Shown: piece by piece, positions 1-7,613 of the stretch
How the letters are laid out: each line of letters begins with the position of its first letter
Numbering within the stretch: the stretch's first letter is position 1
NCBI GenBank assembly: GCA_041738285.1
Contig: JBGSQB010000005.1
Span: forward strand, 1 to 15,496
Source of the DNA: SZUA-521 sp041738285
GTDB lineage: Bacteria; Pseudomonadota; Gammaproteobacteria; Pseudomonadales; Azotimanducaceae
Length of the DNA: 15,496 bases
Direction: 5' to 3'
Position numbers and translations under genes: made by a program
Notes under the pieces: generated by a model
What the model saw: the letters and a program-made list of their open reading frames with translations, nothing else
Databases searched by the model: none
Told to the model about the DNA's origin: nothing

Positions 1-130
1 CGCGCGCGGCATCATCCAGATCCGCCAGCACCAGCTTCATGCCGGCGCCGGCAAACGCGCGCGCCATACCAAGGCCGATGCCGCTGGCGCCGCCGGTGAC
101 GACGGCCACTCTTCCAGTCAGGTCTTCCAT
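1..130 (-). CDS. Short-chain dehydrogenase/reductase, N-terminal part only
   Basis: Partial gene running off the left edge; only about 43 N-terminal residues are visible. They read MEDLTGRVAVVTGGASGIG and continue through an alternating helix/strand segment ending in VLADLDD. TGGASGIG is the TGxxxGxG dinucleotide-binding motif of classical short-chain dehydrogenases. The acidic residue at the end of the second strand (LADLD) favours NAD(H) over NADP(H). The ATG at 128-130 is preceded by a GGAG ribosome-binding site (138-141 on the minus strand). The gene is divergent from the TIR-TPR gene. Its substrate cannot be told from this fragment. It is a different protein from the SDR at 11269-12060, but the same family, which suggests a catabolic neighbourhood. 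Confidence 0.9.
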   Translation of the reverse strand, partial: MEDLTGRVAVVTGGASGIGLGMARAFAGAGMKLVLADLDDAAR

Positions 131-229
131 GCATTCTCCGAAGGTGTGGCAGCACCCATCACGGCGCGCTCTAGGGTCCTGCATTCTGCGGGCAGTCCCG
201 CGGTCGGTACAGCGCTTCCAGGCTACGCC

Positions 230-243
230 TCGACAGCTGTCGA
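230..243. promoter_or_regulatory. Perfect 14-bp palindrome in divergent intergenic region
   Basis: TCGACAGCTGTCGA is its own reverse complement over all 14 bases. It lies 66 bp upstream of the GTG of the TIR-TPR gene and 100 bp upstream of the ATG of the divergent SDR. Its symmetry and position suit a dimeric regulator binding site serving either gene. No family is recognised from the sequence. A second, weaker inverted repeat, GCGGG-CAGT-CCCGC, lies at 188-201 in the same spacer. Confidence 0.4.
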
Positions 244-308
244 ACATGCGTGAGAAACTGCGGCGCATCCCACCATCGTGAGCCCACGAGGCGGAGGGCT
301 CCCCTTTC

Positions 309-2318
309 GTGGGACACATATTCCTCTCGTACGCACGATCTGATGCCGCCAAGGCTAGGCTGGTCGTTGCCGCGCTCAGCAACGCCGGCTACGACGTCTG
401 GTGGGACGAACACCTGCCGACCCATCGAACCTACTACGAGGTGATCGAAGAGCAACTGCGCACGTCGCATGCCGTTGTCGTTCTGTGGTCCAAGGCCGCC
501 ACGGACTCGCAGTGGGTGCGCGCCGAGGCCGACATGGGTCGCACCCTCGGCAAACTCGTGCAGGCCCGTGTCGATACCGAGCTGCCGCCGATGCCATTCA
601 ATCAGATCCAGTGCGCGCGCCTGGATGAATGGAACGGAAGCGCAGACCATCCCGATTGGCTGAAGGTGCTCGATGGCGTGCGTGCCATCGGAGGTGACGG
701 GGAACGACACCCGCCACCGGTGTCCCTGTCGACCCGCCGACATGGACGCACAACGCTTACGTTAGGTGTCGCGTTCGCGACGATCCTGCTTGCCTGGCTG
801 ACGTGGCTGATCGTGCGTGATACCACCCCGACAGAAGACGCAACCGTCGAGGGAGAGCGCGTTGCCGTTCTCGACTTCACTGCCGAGGCATCTTTGGTGC
901 AGTTCACTCGCGCGCTGGCCGACCGGATCGTCGATGTCATGAGTACGAACGACCTGCAGGCGATTCCGAACGCAAGCAGCGACGAGTATCGTGGTGCCGC
1001 GCTGATCGCCTCCGCTGCACGCAATGGCGTGTCGTTCGTGCTGGACGGAGCGGTTCGTCAGGATGCAGACGCACTGAGCGTGAACACACACATTGTCGAT
1101 GCGCGTGCGAACGTGACGCTCTGGTCGAACACTTATCACCGCGCGGTCAGCGAAGGCGGCGCGATGCAAGAGCAAGTGGCCGCGCACGTCGTCGATGTGC
1201 TGCGCTGCGCGCTGGTATCCCGACGGCCCAACGCGGGCCCCATCGATCCCCGAACGCTGGCCATCTGCATGCGCGCGTGTGATGTTGCGCAGCGCTTCGA
1301 TGCGCCGCCGGAAGAGATCTACGAATCTGCACGCCAGGTGACCGTGCGAGCCCCGCAGTTTTCACGCGGCTGGTCGCTGCTCGCGATGGCAAGCGCGCTC
1401 GCCAGCCGAAATGTCTCGCCGCAGCGACGTGATAGTTTGCTCGGGCAGTCGAAAGATGCCGCGGAAAAGGCCCGCTCGCTCGACCCCGGAAATGCCGAAA
1501 GCGATCTGGCGCTATCGTTGATCATCCCGCAGCGAAACTGGCATGAACGTCAGGCGCTCGTGGCGCGCGCCATCGAGAACGATCCGAACTCCTCGGAAGC
1601 ACACCTCATTCAGGGAATTCTGCTCGCGGAAGTCGGGCGGCTGGCAGATGCGCTCGGCTCCTTTCGTCGCGCCGTCGCACTCGACCCGCTGTCGCCCATC
1701 AACTGGTCCTCGATCCCGCCGACCCTCGCTGCCACCGGCAATCTGATGGAGGCGAAGGACGCGGCGGAACGCATGCAGCAGTTGTGGCCGGACTCACCCT
1801 CCATCTGGTTCAACCGCTTCAATCGTCTGGTGTTTTCGCGGCAGGCAGAAGCAGCCCTGGTCATGCTCGACGCCGTTGACTCGGCGCCGATTGCGATGGA
1901 GCAACCGATGCGGGCGGCCTGGAGGAAGTACCTGCTCGCGCTGCGGGATGGCAGCCAGGAGGTCCTCAAAGCTGCCGTGATGGACATTGCTGACCTCGCA
2001 GGTCGAGGCCAATTCGACATGTCGCGCGCCATATCGGCCGCTTCGCAAGTAGGCGAAGTCGACATCGCCTATGCGCTCGCCGATTCATACTTTCAACCCG
2101 CGGCAGACCCCGTGTTCGCGGAACCCATGGCGGGGGGCAGCCGCTATTCCTTGTTCCTGCCGCCGAGTGAAGCAATGCGACGCGACAAACGCTTCATGGA
2201 ACTGATGCGCCGTCGCGGACTCGTCGCCTATTGGCGCGAGAGCGGCAAGTGGCCCGACTTCTGCGCTGATCCCGGTCTTCTCTATGACTGCCAATCTGAA
2301 GGAGCGAAAGAGCCTTGA
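309..2318 (+). CDS. Membrane-anchored TIR-domain protein with FlgO/TolB-N-like and TPR regions
   Basis: 669 residues. Residues 1-125 are a bacterial TIR domain: FLSYARSD at 5-12, DVWWDE at 29-34, and SQWVRAE at 67-73, where E73 sits at the position of the catalytic glutamate of NAD-cleaving TIRs such as SARM1. A single hydrophobic helix (about 149-169) follows a basic stretch, so the TIR domain is probably cytoplasmic and the rest periplasmic. Residues about 182-300 (ERVAVLDF, then VSFVLDGAVR) resemble the FlgO/TolB-N-like domain found in CadC-like and adenylate-cyclase-like TPR proteins. Residues about 330-640 are TPR-like helices, for example EAHLIQGILLAEVGRLADAL. The C-terminus (YWRESGKWPDFC) is typical of that TPR family. 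The start is GTG with GGAGG at 293-297. The stop overlaps the start of the receptor gene by four bases, so the two are co-translated. Likely role (inference): signalling partner of the receptor. Confidence 0.85.
   Translation: MGHIFLSYARSDAAKARLVVAALSNAGYDVWWDEHLPTHRTYYEVIEEQLRTSHAVVVLWSKAATDSQWVRAEADMGRTLGKLVQARVDTELPPMPFNQIQCARLDEWNGSADHPDWLKVLDGVRAIGGDGERHPPPVSLSTRRHGRTTLTLGVAFATILLAWLTWLIVRDTTPTEDATVEGERVAVLDFTAEASLVQFTRALADRIVDVMSTNDLQAIPNASSDEYRGAALIASAARNGVSFVLDGAVRQDADALSVNTHIVDARANVTLWSNTYHRAVSEGGAMQEQVAAHVVDVLRCALVSRRPNAGPIDPRTLAICMRACDVAQRFDAPPEEIYESARQVTVRAPQFSRGWSLLAMASALASRNVSPQRRDSLLGQSKDAAEKARSLDPGNAESDLALSLIIPQRNWHERQALVARAIENDPNSSEAHLIQGILLAEVGRLADALGSFRRAVALDPLSPINWSSIPPTLAATGNLMEAKDAAERMQQLWPDSPSIWFNRFNRLVFSRQAEAALVMLDAVDSAPIAMEQPMRAAWRKYLLALRDGSQEVLKAAVMDIADLAGRGQFDMSRAISAASQVGEVDIAYALADSYFQPAADPVFAEPMAGGSRYSLFLPPSEAMRRDKRFMELMRRRGLVAYWRESGKWPDFCADPGLLYDCQSEGAKEP
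2299..2304 (+). promoter_or_regulatory. Ribosome-binding site that selects the TTG start of the receptor
   Basis: AAGGAG lies 10 bases before the TTG at 2315, inside the end of the TIR-TPR gene. The next in-frame ATG, at 2339, would be 34 bases away and has no good site of its own. The TTGA overlap at 2315-2318 (start TTG, stop TGA) indicates translational coupling. Confidence 0.65.
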
Positions 2319-4681
2319 ACCAGTACGACGGCATTCGAATGTTGGCACCGCGATTTGCGAGGACCGCCCGCCTCGGCAGCGCGATCACGCTCATGACCAT
2401 CGCCCCTCAGACCTTCGCGGCGGACGGCGTCGACACCCGCTCAGCTGGCGCGATGGAAATCGAAGAGATCGTGGTCACGGCGCAGCGCCGGGAAGAGTAT
2501 CTGCAACATACGGCGATAGCGGTGACGGCGCTATCGGGGGAGGAGCTGCGCAACTGGGGCGTGTCGAGGCCGCAGGAGCTCACTCACTTCGATCCCGCAC
2601 TGCAGGTCGCCGCGACAACGGCGCCCTTTTCAGTCTTCTACCTGCGCGGCGTCGGCAACTTCAACGGCAACTCACTCGCGGACGCGGCGGTCGCGTTCAA
2701 TTTCAACGATGTGTTCATCGGTCGTCCGTCCTCCACCGCGGGCTTCTTTTACGATCTCGACCGCGTGGAGATTCTCAAAGGGCCGCAAGGCACGCTCTAC
2801 GGTCGCAACGCCACCGGTGGCGCCATCAACGTGCTGCCGCGCCGGCCCGACATCGGCGAATCGAACGGCGAATTCGCCATCGACTATGGTAACTATGATT
2901 CGTTGCGCCTGGATGGCGCCGTGAACATTCCAATCGGGGAATCGGCTGCCGCGCGCCTCGCCGGCAATCGCGTGGTTCGCGACGGCTACGTCAATGACGG
3001 CACGGATGATCAGGATGACTGGGCCGGACGCCTGTCGCTGCTCTTCGACGTCAACGCCGAGCTATCGGTCACGGTCGTGGCCGACTACTTCGACCAGGGC
3101 GGACACGGCCCGGGCTCGACGCCGATCGCGTTGGACCCGGACCATCGCTTCGGCGTTTCCTCCGGACGCGGCGGCGCCTTTTACACAGCCCAACGCAACT
3201 CCATAGCCGGACGCAATTTCAACGCCATTCCAGGCAATCAAGCACTGAACAATCAGTTCTGGGGCGTGAGTTCAACGATCGAATGGGACGTTGATGTTGG
3301 CACGTTCACGCTGGTGCCTGGCTATCGCGAGAGCCATCTCGACACCATCGGCACCGCGACCGGCGTCACCTTGAGTATTGCCGAGGACGACAAACAATCG
3401 AGCCTCGAAGCGCGCTTCGCATCGAATGCGGATCAGCGCGTCAGCTACATTGTCGGCGCGTACTACTTCGACGAAACCAACGATGCCGAACGCTTCGTGC
3501 CGAACTCGCAATACAACATGTCCATCCAGAGTCCGCAGTCGGGTGTCGAGAGCGCAGCCGTGTTCGGCCGACTCACTCTGGAAGTCACGCGCGACTTTCG
3601 CGCCACGATCGGGGCGCGCTACACGCAAGACGACAAGTTCTTCAAGGGCTCCTTCGAGGGCTTCAACCGACTGTGCCCGCCCGTGCCCACAGCGCAGTGT
3701 CCCAATGCCACACGGTTCCCAGTCGATCGGTTGACCGCACCGCTGACGTTCCCGTCGCCGACGGCGAGCAACGCAGTGCCAGTTTTCAACCCACTCGATG
3801 GCACGCTCACAGTGGGTTTCCGTGTGCGGTCCGACGAGCAGAAGTCGTTTTCGCGTACCACCTGGCGCGGCGCGCTCGACTGGGATGTCGGTGAGGAGCA
3901 TTTTCTGTTTGCAAGCTACGAGACTGGTTTCAAGTCTGGCGGATTTTTCTTCTCAAACGACTCCCAGGTATTCGAACCCGAGGAGCTCGGCGCATTCACG
4001 GTTGGCTCGAAAAATCGTTTTCTCGATAACCGTGTGGAACTGAACGTCGAGGCGTTTCACTGGCTCTACCAGGACCAGCAGATCTCCAGCATCACGCTCG
4101 ACTCCCAGGGAGCGCAGAACCTGCGCACCCAGAACGTCGGCGAAGTGACCATCAAAGGTATCGAAGTCGACGCGCAGTGGCTGGTAGCATCTGCCACCCG
4201 AATGAGCGTCGATGCTCAGTATCTCGATGCCACCTACGATGAGTTTGCATTCGACCGGCCGCTCAGCAGTGGTCCACCGGTGTCGGGTTGTGCGGTTACC
4301 GCGGGTGCAGGCGGATTCGCGGTGGATTGTTCGGGTAAGCGCGCACCGTACGCACCCGAGTGGACGGTCAATGTCGGCGCCGAACAGTCATTCGAACTCG
4401 CATCCGGAAGACTGATCGCGGGCGCGCGCGCGCACTACCAATCGCAAACGTTGACCGGAATCGACTTTACGCCGCACGAGTATCAGGACGCCTATTGGTC
4501 GATCGATGTGTCGGCAACGTTCACCGGCAACGACGAGAAGTACTACTTCACCTTGTTCGGTATCAATGTCACTGACGAAACCGTTGTGGCGAACACCTTC
4601 CAACCGCCGCTCGGTTCGTTCGTCATCGGCACGCTGCGCCAGCCGCGACTGTATGGCATTCGACTCGGTTCACGCCTATGA
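2315..4681 (+). CDS. TonB-dependent outer-membrane receptor
   Basis: 788 residues from the TTG start. An N-terminal export signal ends near TFA-AD (residues 33-37). A TonB box (EEIVVTA, 50-56) follows, then a plug domain with the LKGPQGTLYGRNATGGAINV signature typical of siderophore/vitamin-type receptors, and then a long beta-barrel region rich in alternating aromatic strands. It imports a large or scarce ligand across the outer membrane using TonB-ExbB-ExbD energy. The ligand cannot be predicted; this architecture is widely expanded in bacteria living on complex organics. The barrel ends GIRLGSRL. The final residue is Leu instead of the usual Phe that promotes barrel assembly, although the preceding YGIRxGxR pattern is normal. 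It is the second gene of a two-gene unit with the TIR-TPR protein. An ATG start at 2339 is a less likely alternative. Confidence 0.93.
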   Translation: MNQYDGIRMLAPRFARTARLGSAITLMTIAPQTFAADGVDTRSAGAMEIEEIVVTAQRREEYLQHTAIAVTALSGEELRNWGVSRPQELTHFDPALQVAATTAPFSVFYLRGVGNFNGNSLADAAVAFNFNDVFIGRPSSTAGFFYDLDRVEILKGPQGTLYGRNATGGAINVLPRRPDIGESNGEFAIDYGNYDSLRLDGAVNIPIGESAAARLAGNRVVRDGYVNDGTDDQDDWAGRLSLLFDVNAELSVTVVADYFDQGGHGPGSTPIALDPDHRFGVSSGRGGAFYTAQRNSIAGRNFNAIPGNQALNNQFWGVSSTIEWDVDVGTFTLVPGYRESHLDTIGTATGVTLSIAEDDKQSSLEARFASNADQRVSYIVGAYYFDETNDAERFVPNSQYNMSIQSPQSGVESAAVFGRLTLEVTRDFRATIGARYTQDDKFFKGSFEGFNRLCPPVPTAQCPNATRFPVDRLTAPLTFPSPTASNAVPVFNPLDGTLTVGFRVRSDEQKSFSRTTWRGALDWDVGEEHFLFASYETGFKSGGFFFSNDSQVFEPEELGAFTVGSKNRFLDNRVELNVEAFHWLYQDQQISSITLDSQGAQNLRTQNVGEVTIKGIEVDAQWLVASATRMSVDAQYLDATYDEFAFDRPLSSGPPVSGCAVTAGAGGFAVDCSGKRAPYAPEWTVNVGAEQSFELASGRLIAGARAHYQSQTLTGIDFTPHEYQDAYWSIDVSATFTGNDEKYYFTLFGINVTDETVVANTFQPPLGSFVIGTLRQPRLYGIRLGSRL

Positions 4682-4734
4682 GCGCCGGGACCGCTGGCTT
4701 ACGCCGGTAGCGTCGCGGCCCACTCGATGGGAAT

Positions 4735-4829
4735 TGTGTAGCGCCCGGCGTGCGACTCGAGCGCCCCTGCCCGCGCAGATCGACGGCATACGCGCGAAAG
4801 TGTGCGGCGAGCAGAGGCAGCGATTGTTC
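4735..4829 (-). pseudogene. Remnant of an alpha/beta hydrolase, frameshifted
   Basis: On the minus strand, the gap after the propeller gene reads in one frame EQSLPLLAAHFRAYAVDLRG and continues QGRSSRTPG. This is the beta-4 strand and following loop of alpha/beta-fold hydrolases (usual form: LLA..F..YAVDLRGQGRS.RTPGRYT). After RTPG, adding one base restores RYT (bases 4735-4743), so a single-base deletion probably broke the frame. No start codon, nucleophile elbow or catalytic residues remain. The downstream sequence diverges and stops at once. The frame has no ATG and is easily missed. It probably marks a former hydrolase gene replaced or deleted during rearrangement of this cluster. Confidence 0.6.
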
Positions 4830-4854
4830 GGAGCCGACAGGGCGCGCGCAGCGA

Positions 4855-5832
4855 TTATTTGCCGCTGGCTGGCAGCGGGAAGCGCCACACGTCTCCCGTC
4901 AACGTGACCACGATCGCGCGGTTGCCATCGAACAGGAGTGAGCTCGGCCGGTCCAGACCTTCGACGAGCGCGACGAACGTACCATCCCGCTCTACGCGCA
5001 GCAGTCGTCCAGTTTGTGGGGTGGCCGGATCACCTGGATTGCCGCCGCCCCAATCACCCTGGGAAAGCGCGTACAGCACGCCTCGCGGACCGATCGCCAC
5101 GTCCACGATCATCGGCACACCGGCTGCCACCACGCGCGGATCGCTGAAACAGGAGAATGCCTCGATGCGGCCAGTCGCCGGTTCATGTGGCACCGCTCCG
5201 ACCTCGGCCATGTAGACGGCACCCCTGTACCGCGCGAGTCCGGCGGGCGCGACGTTACCGAACTGGCGCAGTACCTTGATGGCGCCACCGAGGCCGACGT
5301 GGAGCACCCGATTCAAGTGGCCATCGGTGACGAGAAACCCATCACCAACTGCTTCGATCGCGAACTGCAGACCGTTGACCAACGCGTATTCGAAGCCCGG
5401 CGGCGGCGGATTGGCCGCGGAGAACGCGCCCAGGTCGGCAATGATCGTGTAGCTGCCATCGGGTTCAATTCGATAGATACCATCGACACCGGGCGCGCCG
5501 AACAGCGGATCGCCAACGAGCGTGACGAGGGCATAAGCGGTGTCGCCGTGAAACGCGACATCGATCGGCCCACCGAGCGGGATGATCTGGCTCGGCAATC
5601 CGCTGGCGAATATGCGCTTGGTACCGTTTGCAAGACTCACTCGCGTGATTTGCCCAACAGCGCCTTCTGCAACGTATAACCCGCCGTCCGGGCCGATGGT
5701 CCCACCGACCGAGCCAAGCAGCCCCGAGGCCAACAGCTTGCCGCTGCGTGAATGATCGCCGGAGGCGAGCGCCGTGGTGCTCGCAAGCAGCAGCGCAAGG
5801 CACAACGCGTAGATCCGATTTGATGATTGCAT
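4855..5832 (-). CDS. Exported ScyD/ScyE-like beta-propeller protein
   Basis: 325 residues from the ATG at 5832. It begins with a signal peptide (hydrophobic core ALCLALLLAS, cleavage likely after ALA at residue 23), so it is periplasmic or secreted. The mature part has repeated propeller-blade patterns: GGTIGPDGGLYVAEGAVGQI, then GIYRIEPDGSYTIIADLG, VGDGFLVTDGHLNRVL, GAVYMAEVGAVPHEPATGRI and GRLLRVERDGTFVALVEGLD. This pattern matches the ScyD/ScyE family, named from scytonemin clusters of cyanobacteria but common elsewhere with unknown function. It is also reminiscent of SMP-30/NHL propellers. I chose the start at 5832 because GAGGGA (5841-5846) lies 8 bases upstream. The longer start at 5856 would fall inside a strong hairpin. 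It is last in the minus-strand series, 271 bp after the transporter gene, and probably has its own promoter. Confidence 0.8.
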   Translation of the reverse strand: MQSSNRIYALCLALLLASTTALASGDHSRSGKLLASGLLGSVGGTIGPDGGLYVAEGAVGQITRVSLANGTKRIFASGLPSQIIPLGGPIDVAFHGDTAYALVTLVGDPLFGAPGVDGIYRIEPDGSYTIIADLGAFSAANPPPPGFEYALVNGLQFAIEAVGDGFLVTDGHLNRVLHVGLGGAIKVLRQFGNVAPAGLARYRGAVYMAEVGAVPHEPATGRIEAFSCFSDPRVVAAGVPMIVDVAIGPRGVLYALSQGDWGGGNPGDPATPQTGRLLRVERDGTFVALVEGLDRPSSLLFDGNRAIVVTLTGDVWRFPLPASGK

Positions 5833-5847
5833 GATTTGTCTCCCTCT

Positions 5848-5894
5848 GTTTTCCATTGCGACGGTTCGCGAGATCGCGACGTCGAATGGAAAAC
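5848..5894 (-). promoter_or_regulatory. Long imperfect hairpin directly upstream of the propeller gene ribosome-binding site
   Basis: Outer arms are GTTTTCCATT (5848-5857) and its perfect complement AATGGAAAAC (5885-5894). Inside them CGACG (5859-5863) pairs with CGTCG (5880-5884). Inside those TCGCG (5866-5870) pairs with CGCGA (5875-5879) around the loop AGAT. That makes 20 base pairs with three unpaired bases (5858, 5864, 5865). In the transcript the structure ends one base before GAGGGA, the ribosome-binding site. It could protect the mRNA 5' end or modulate translation. There is no T-run after it on either strand, so it is not a classical terminator. Confidence 0.55.
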
Positions 5895-5915
5895 TAAGTC
5901 GCCGCGGGGAAACTG

Positions 5916-5929
5916 CCCATCGTCCAAAT
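5916..5929. promoter_or_regulatory. Second copy of the candidate TIR-LuxR operator
   Basis: CCCATCGTCCAAAT matches, at 13 of 14 bases, CCTATCGTCCAAAT on the minus strand at 11241-11254 in front of the TIR-LuxR gene. It lies 84 bp upstream of the propeller start. The opposite half-site is degenerate here (TGATGA instead of GGACGAT), so dyad symmetry is partial. A weaker GGACGATTTACC occurs at 6042-6053 in the same spacer. That it is an operator is inference from recurrence and position. Confidence 0.4.
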
Positions 5930-5981
5930 TGATGACTCGGGCGTGACAGCGTCAGGGCTCGGGTGGATGTGGCACCAACAT

Positions 5982-6005
5982 CGGCGAGATCGAAGCGATC
6001 CGCCG
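5982..6005. repeat. Inverted repeat between transporter and propeller genes
   Basis: CGGCG-A-GATCG-AAG-CGATC-CGCCG forms a 10-bp stem with one bulged A and a three-base loop. It lies about 100 bp after the MFS stop codon. It may help end transporter transcription, but no T-run follows on the minus strand. Otherwise the spacer 5895-6103 holds only the candidate operator; I see no convincing gene in it. Confidence 0.4.
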
Positions 6006-6103
6006 CGCGCCGCAGTAAATCGATGGACTTCGCATGCGCAAGGACGATTTACCTGCCGGTGCGCATCAGCACCTGGGGTGGACACACTCGAGCAAGGCTC
6101 ACC

Positions 6104-7468
6104 CTACTCTTCCATCTCCTCGCGAATCGTGCGGCGCGCAAGCCAGAAGCATACGAATGCCGGGATCGCCAGGAACTGCGAGCCAATCAGCGCCCAGCGC
6201 ACGCCCTCGGCGGACCCCATGCCGAAGGGGCCTGCAAGAATGTCGCTCACTGCACCAACCGCGAGCGGTCCGAGCCCGAGGCCAATGAGGTTGGCAATGA
6301 ACAGAAAGACCGAGGCGGCTGTTGCACGCATGTGCACGGGTGCAATGTTCTGCACCGTCGCATAGACCGGCCCCTGCCACAAAGACACGAGGATCGAGTT
6401 CAACGCGAGAATTGGGAGAATCGGCAGGAACGTGGGCATCAGCAGCGCGATCGTGTAGATCGGCACGGATGCGAGCACCGCGATTCCTGGAATGCCCATA
6501 TACGCACGCAGATCGCGCGCGCCGTAACGGTCGGCGATGATTCCACCGAGAAACACGCCGAGTCCGGCGGACACGCCGAGAATGAGACCGAGTGAGAGCC
6601 CTACAAAGCCAATCGGCCCCAGTCCGAACTGCGCGGCCAGTGCGCCGATCTCCTCCCCATGAACGCGCAGGAAGAACGACGCACCGAACGGTGCATGACC
6701 ATAGCCAATGAACGCCACGATGGAAACGCCGAACGCCATGTGCCAGAACGTGCGCTTGTGCCACAGCACACGCATCACATCGGCGAACGACGTTTGTGGT
6801 GTCTGTGCGGCCTCGCGCGCAACCGCCGCCGCCCGCTTCAAGCGCGGCTCCACCAGGGTCAGCACCACGACGACTGCGAGCGCGATACCCGGCAGACCCA
6901 CGAGCAGGAACGCCACACGCCATCCGAACGCGTCCGCGATGAGCCCACCGGTCACCACTCCGATCAACGCACCGACGGGATTGCCCATCGAATAGAACGC
7001 CATCGCGGAGGCGCGTTGTTCCTTCGGCGTGTAGTCTGCAATCAGTGAGTGTGCGGGCGGCGTGCAGCCCGCTTCGCCCACACCGACGCCGATCCGCGCG
7101 AGCACGAGCTGCCAGAAATTCTGGGCGAGACCGCACAACGCTGTAAACCCGCTCCAGGCCGCAAGCGACAGACCGATGATCCAAGGTCGATTGCGACGCT
7201 CCGCCAATCGGGCGATGGGAATGCCGAGCGTGCAGTAGAAAATCGCGAATGCTGTCCCGGTCATCAGGCCCAATTGCCAATCCGCGATCTGTAGATCCTG
7301 CTTGATCGGTTCGGCAAGGATCGTGACGATCTGGCGATCAATGAAGTTGAACACGTAGACGAAGAACAAGAGGCCGACCGCGTAGCGACGGTAGCCGTCC
7401 GTGACCTCGCGTATGGACGCCTTTGAGCCGCCGATGGCAGCGTGCCCCTGCGCTGCAGTATCCGTCAT
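6104..7468 (-). CDS. MFS transporter, spinster-like
   Basis: 454 residues from the ATG at 7468, chosen because GGGGAGG (7475-7481 on the minus strand) stands 6 bases before it. A longer in-frame start at 7552 has no such support and would add a hydrophilic tail. About twelve hydrophobic segments are visible, split by a central loop (EPRLKRAAAVAREAA). The N-terminal half carries NFIDRQIVTILAEPIKQDL, an ARLAERRNR loop after the second helix and ARIGVGVGEAGCTPPAHSLI, all typical of spinster-type major facilitators common beside TonB-dependent receptors in organic-acid or aromatic/steroid users. The matching motif in the second half is GGIIADRYGARD. It acts in the inner membrane, probably by proton-coupled transport. 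The substrate is unknown. It lies 145 bp after the DUF4242 gene on the same strand. Confidence 0.9.
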   Translation of the reverse strand: MTDTAAQGHAAIGGSKASIREVTDGYRRYAVGLLFFVYVFNFIDRQIVTILAEPIKQDLQIADWQLGLMTGTAFAIFYCTLGIPIARLAERRNRPWIIGLSLAAWSGFTALCGLAQNFWQLVLARIGVGVGEAGCTPPAHSLIADYTPKEQRASAMAFYSMGNPVGALIGVVTGGLIADAFGWRVAFLLVGLPGIALAVVVVLTLVEPRLKRAAAVAREAAQTPQTSFADVMRVLWHKRTFWHMAFGVSIVAFIGYGHAPFGASFFLRVHGEEIGALAAQFGLGPIGFVGLSLGLILGVSAGLGVFLGGIIADRYGARDLRAYMGIPGIAVLASVPIYTIALLMPTFLPILPILALNSILVSLWQGPVYATVQNIAPVHMRATAASVFLFIANLIGLGLGPLAVGAVSDILAGPFGMGSAEGVRWALIGSQFLAIPAFVCFWLARRTIREEMEE

Positions 7469-7613
7469 CGAGTGCCTCCCCTCTCGTTGACGGAGCATAT
7501 GCCGAGACTCGCGCGCATACCAACGCGGCAGTCGGTGGGGATCTGGTCGCAAAGACGGCCAGCATCACGGCGAGCAGCGTGCCGCGCACATCGACGGCAA
7601 TCTCGCGATTGAA

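Noticed and set aside
309..700. Anti-phage TIR defence system (Thoeris-like)
   Set aside because: No ThsA-like SIR2/SLOG or other effector gene is present; the TIR proteins are tied to a receptor and a LuxR regulator instead.
171..743. 190-codon open frame on the minus strand
   Set aside because: It lies antisense to the TIR coding region, has no recognisable motif, and the opposite strand encodes an unmistakable TIR domain.
5833..5856. Longer start (ATG at 5856) for the propeller gene
   Set aside because: The ATG lies inside the arm of a 20-bp hairpin and has no ribosome-binding site, whereas the ATG at 5832 has GAGGGA 8 bases upstream and begins a clean signal peptide.
6058..6073. GGTGC-GCATCA-GCACC as a terminator after the MFS gene
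   Set aside because: Only 5 bp of stem and no T-run; too weak to call.
7469..7552. Longer start (7552) for the MFS transporter
   Set aside because: It adds a hydrophilic, arginine-rich tail not typical of the family; the ATG at 7468 has a strong GGGGAGG site.
7338..7589. 83-codon minus-strand frame with a hydrophobic start (MRGTLLAVMLAVFATR)
   Set aside because: It looks like a possible signal peptide, but it overlaps the MFS coding region in another frame and has no family features after the first 20 residues.
7598..7611. CAATC-TCGC-GATTG inverted repeat just after the DUF4242 stop
   Set aside because: Five-base arms without a T-run occur easily by chance; no second copy seen upstream of other genes.
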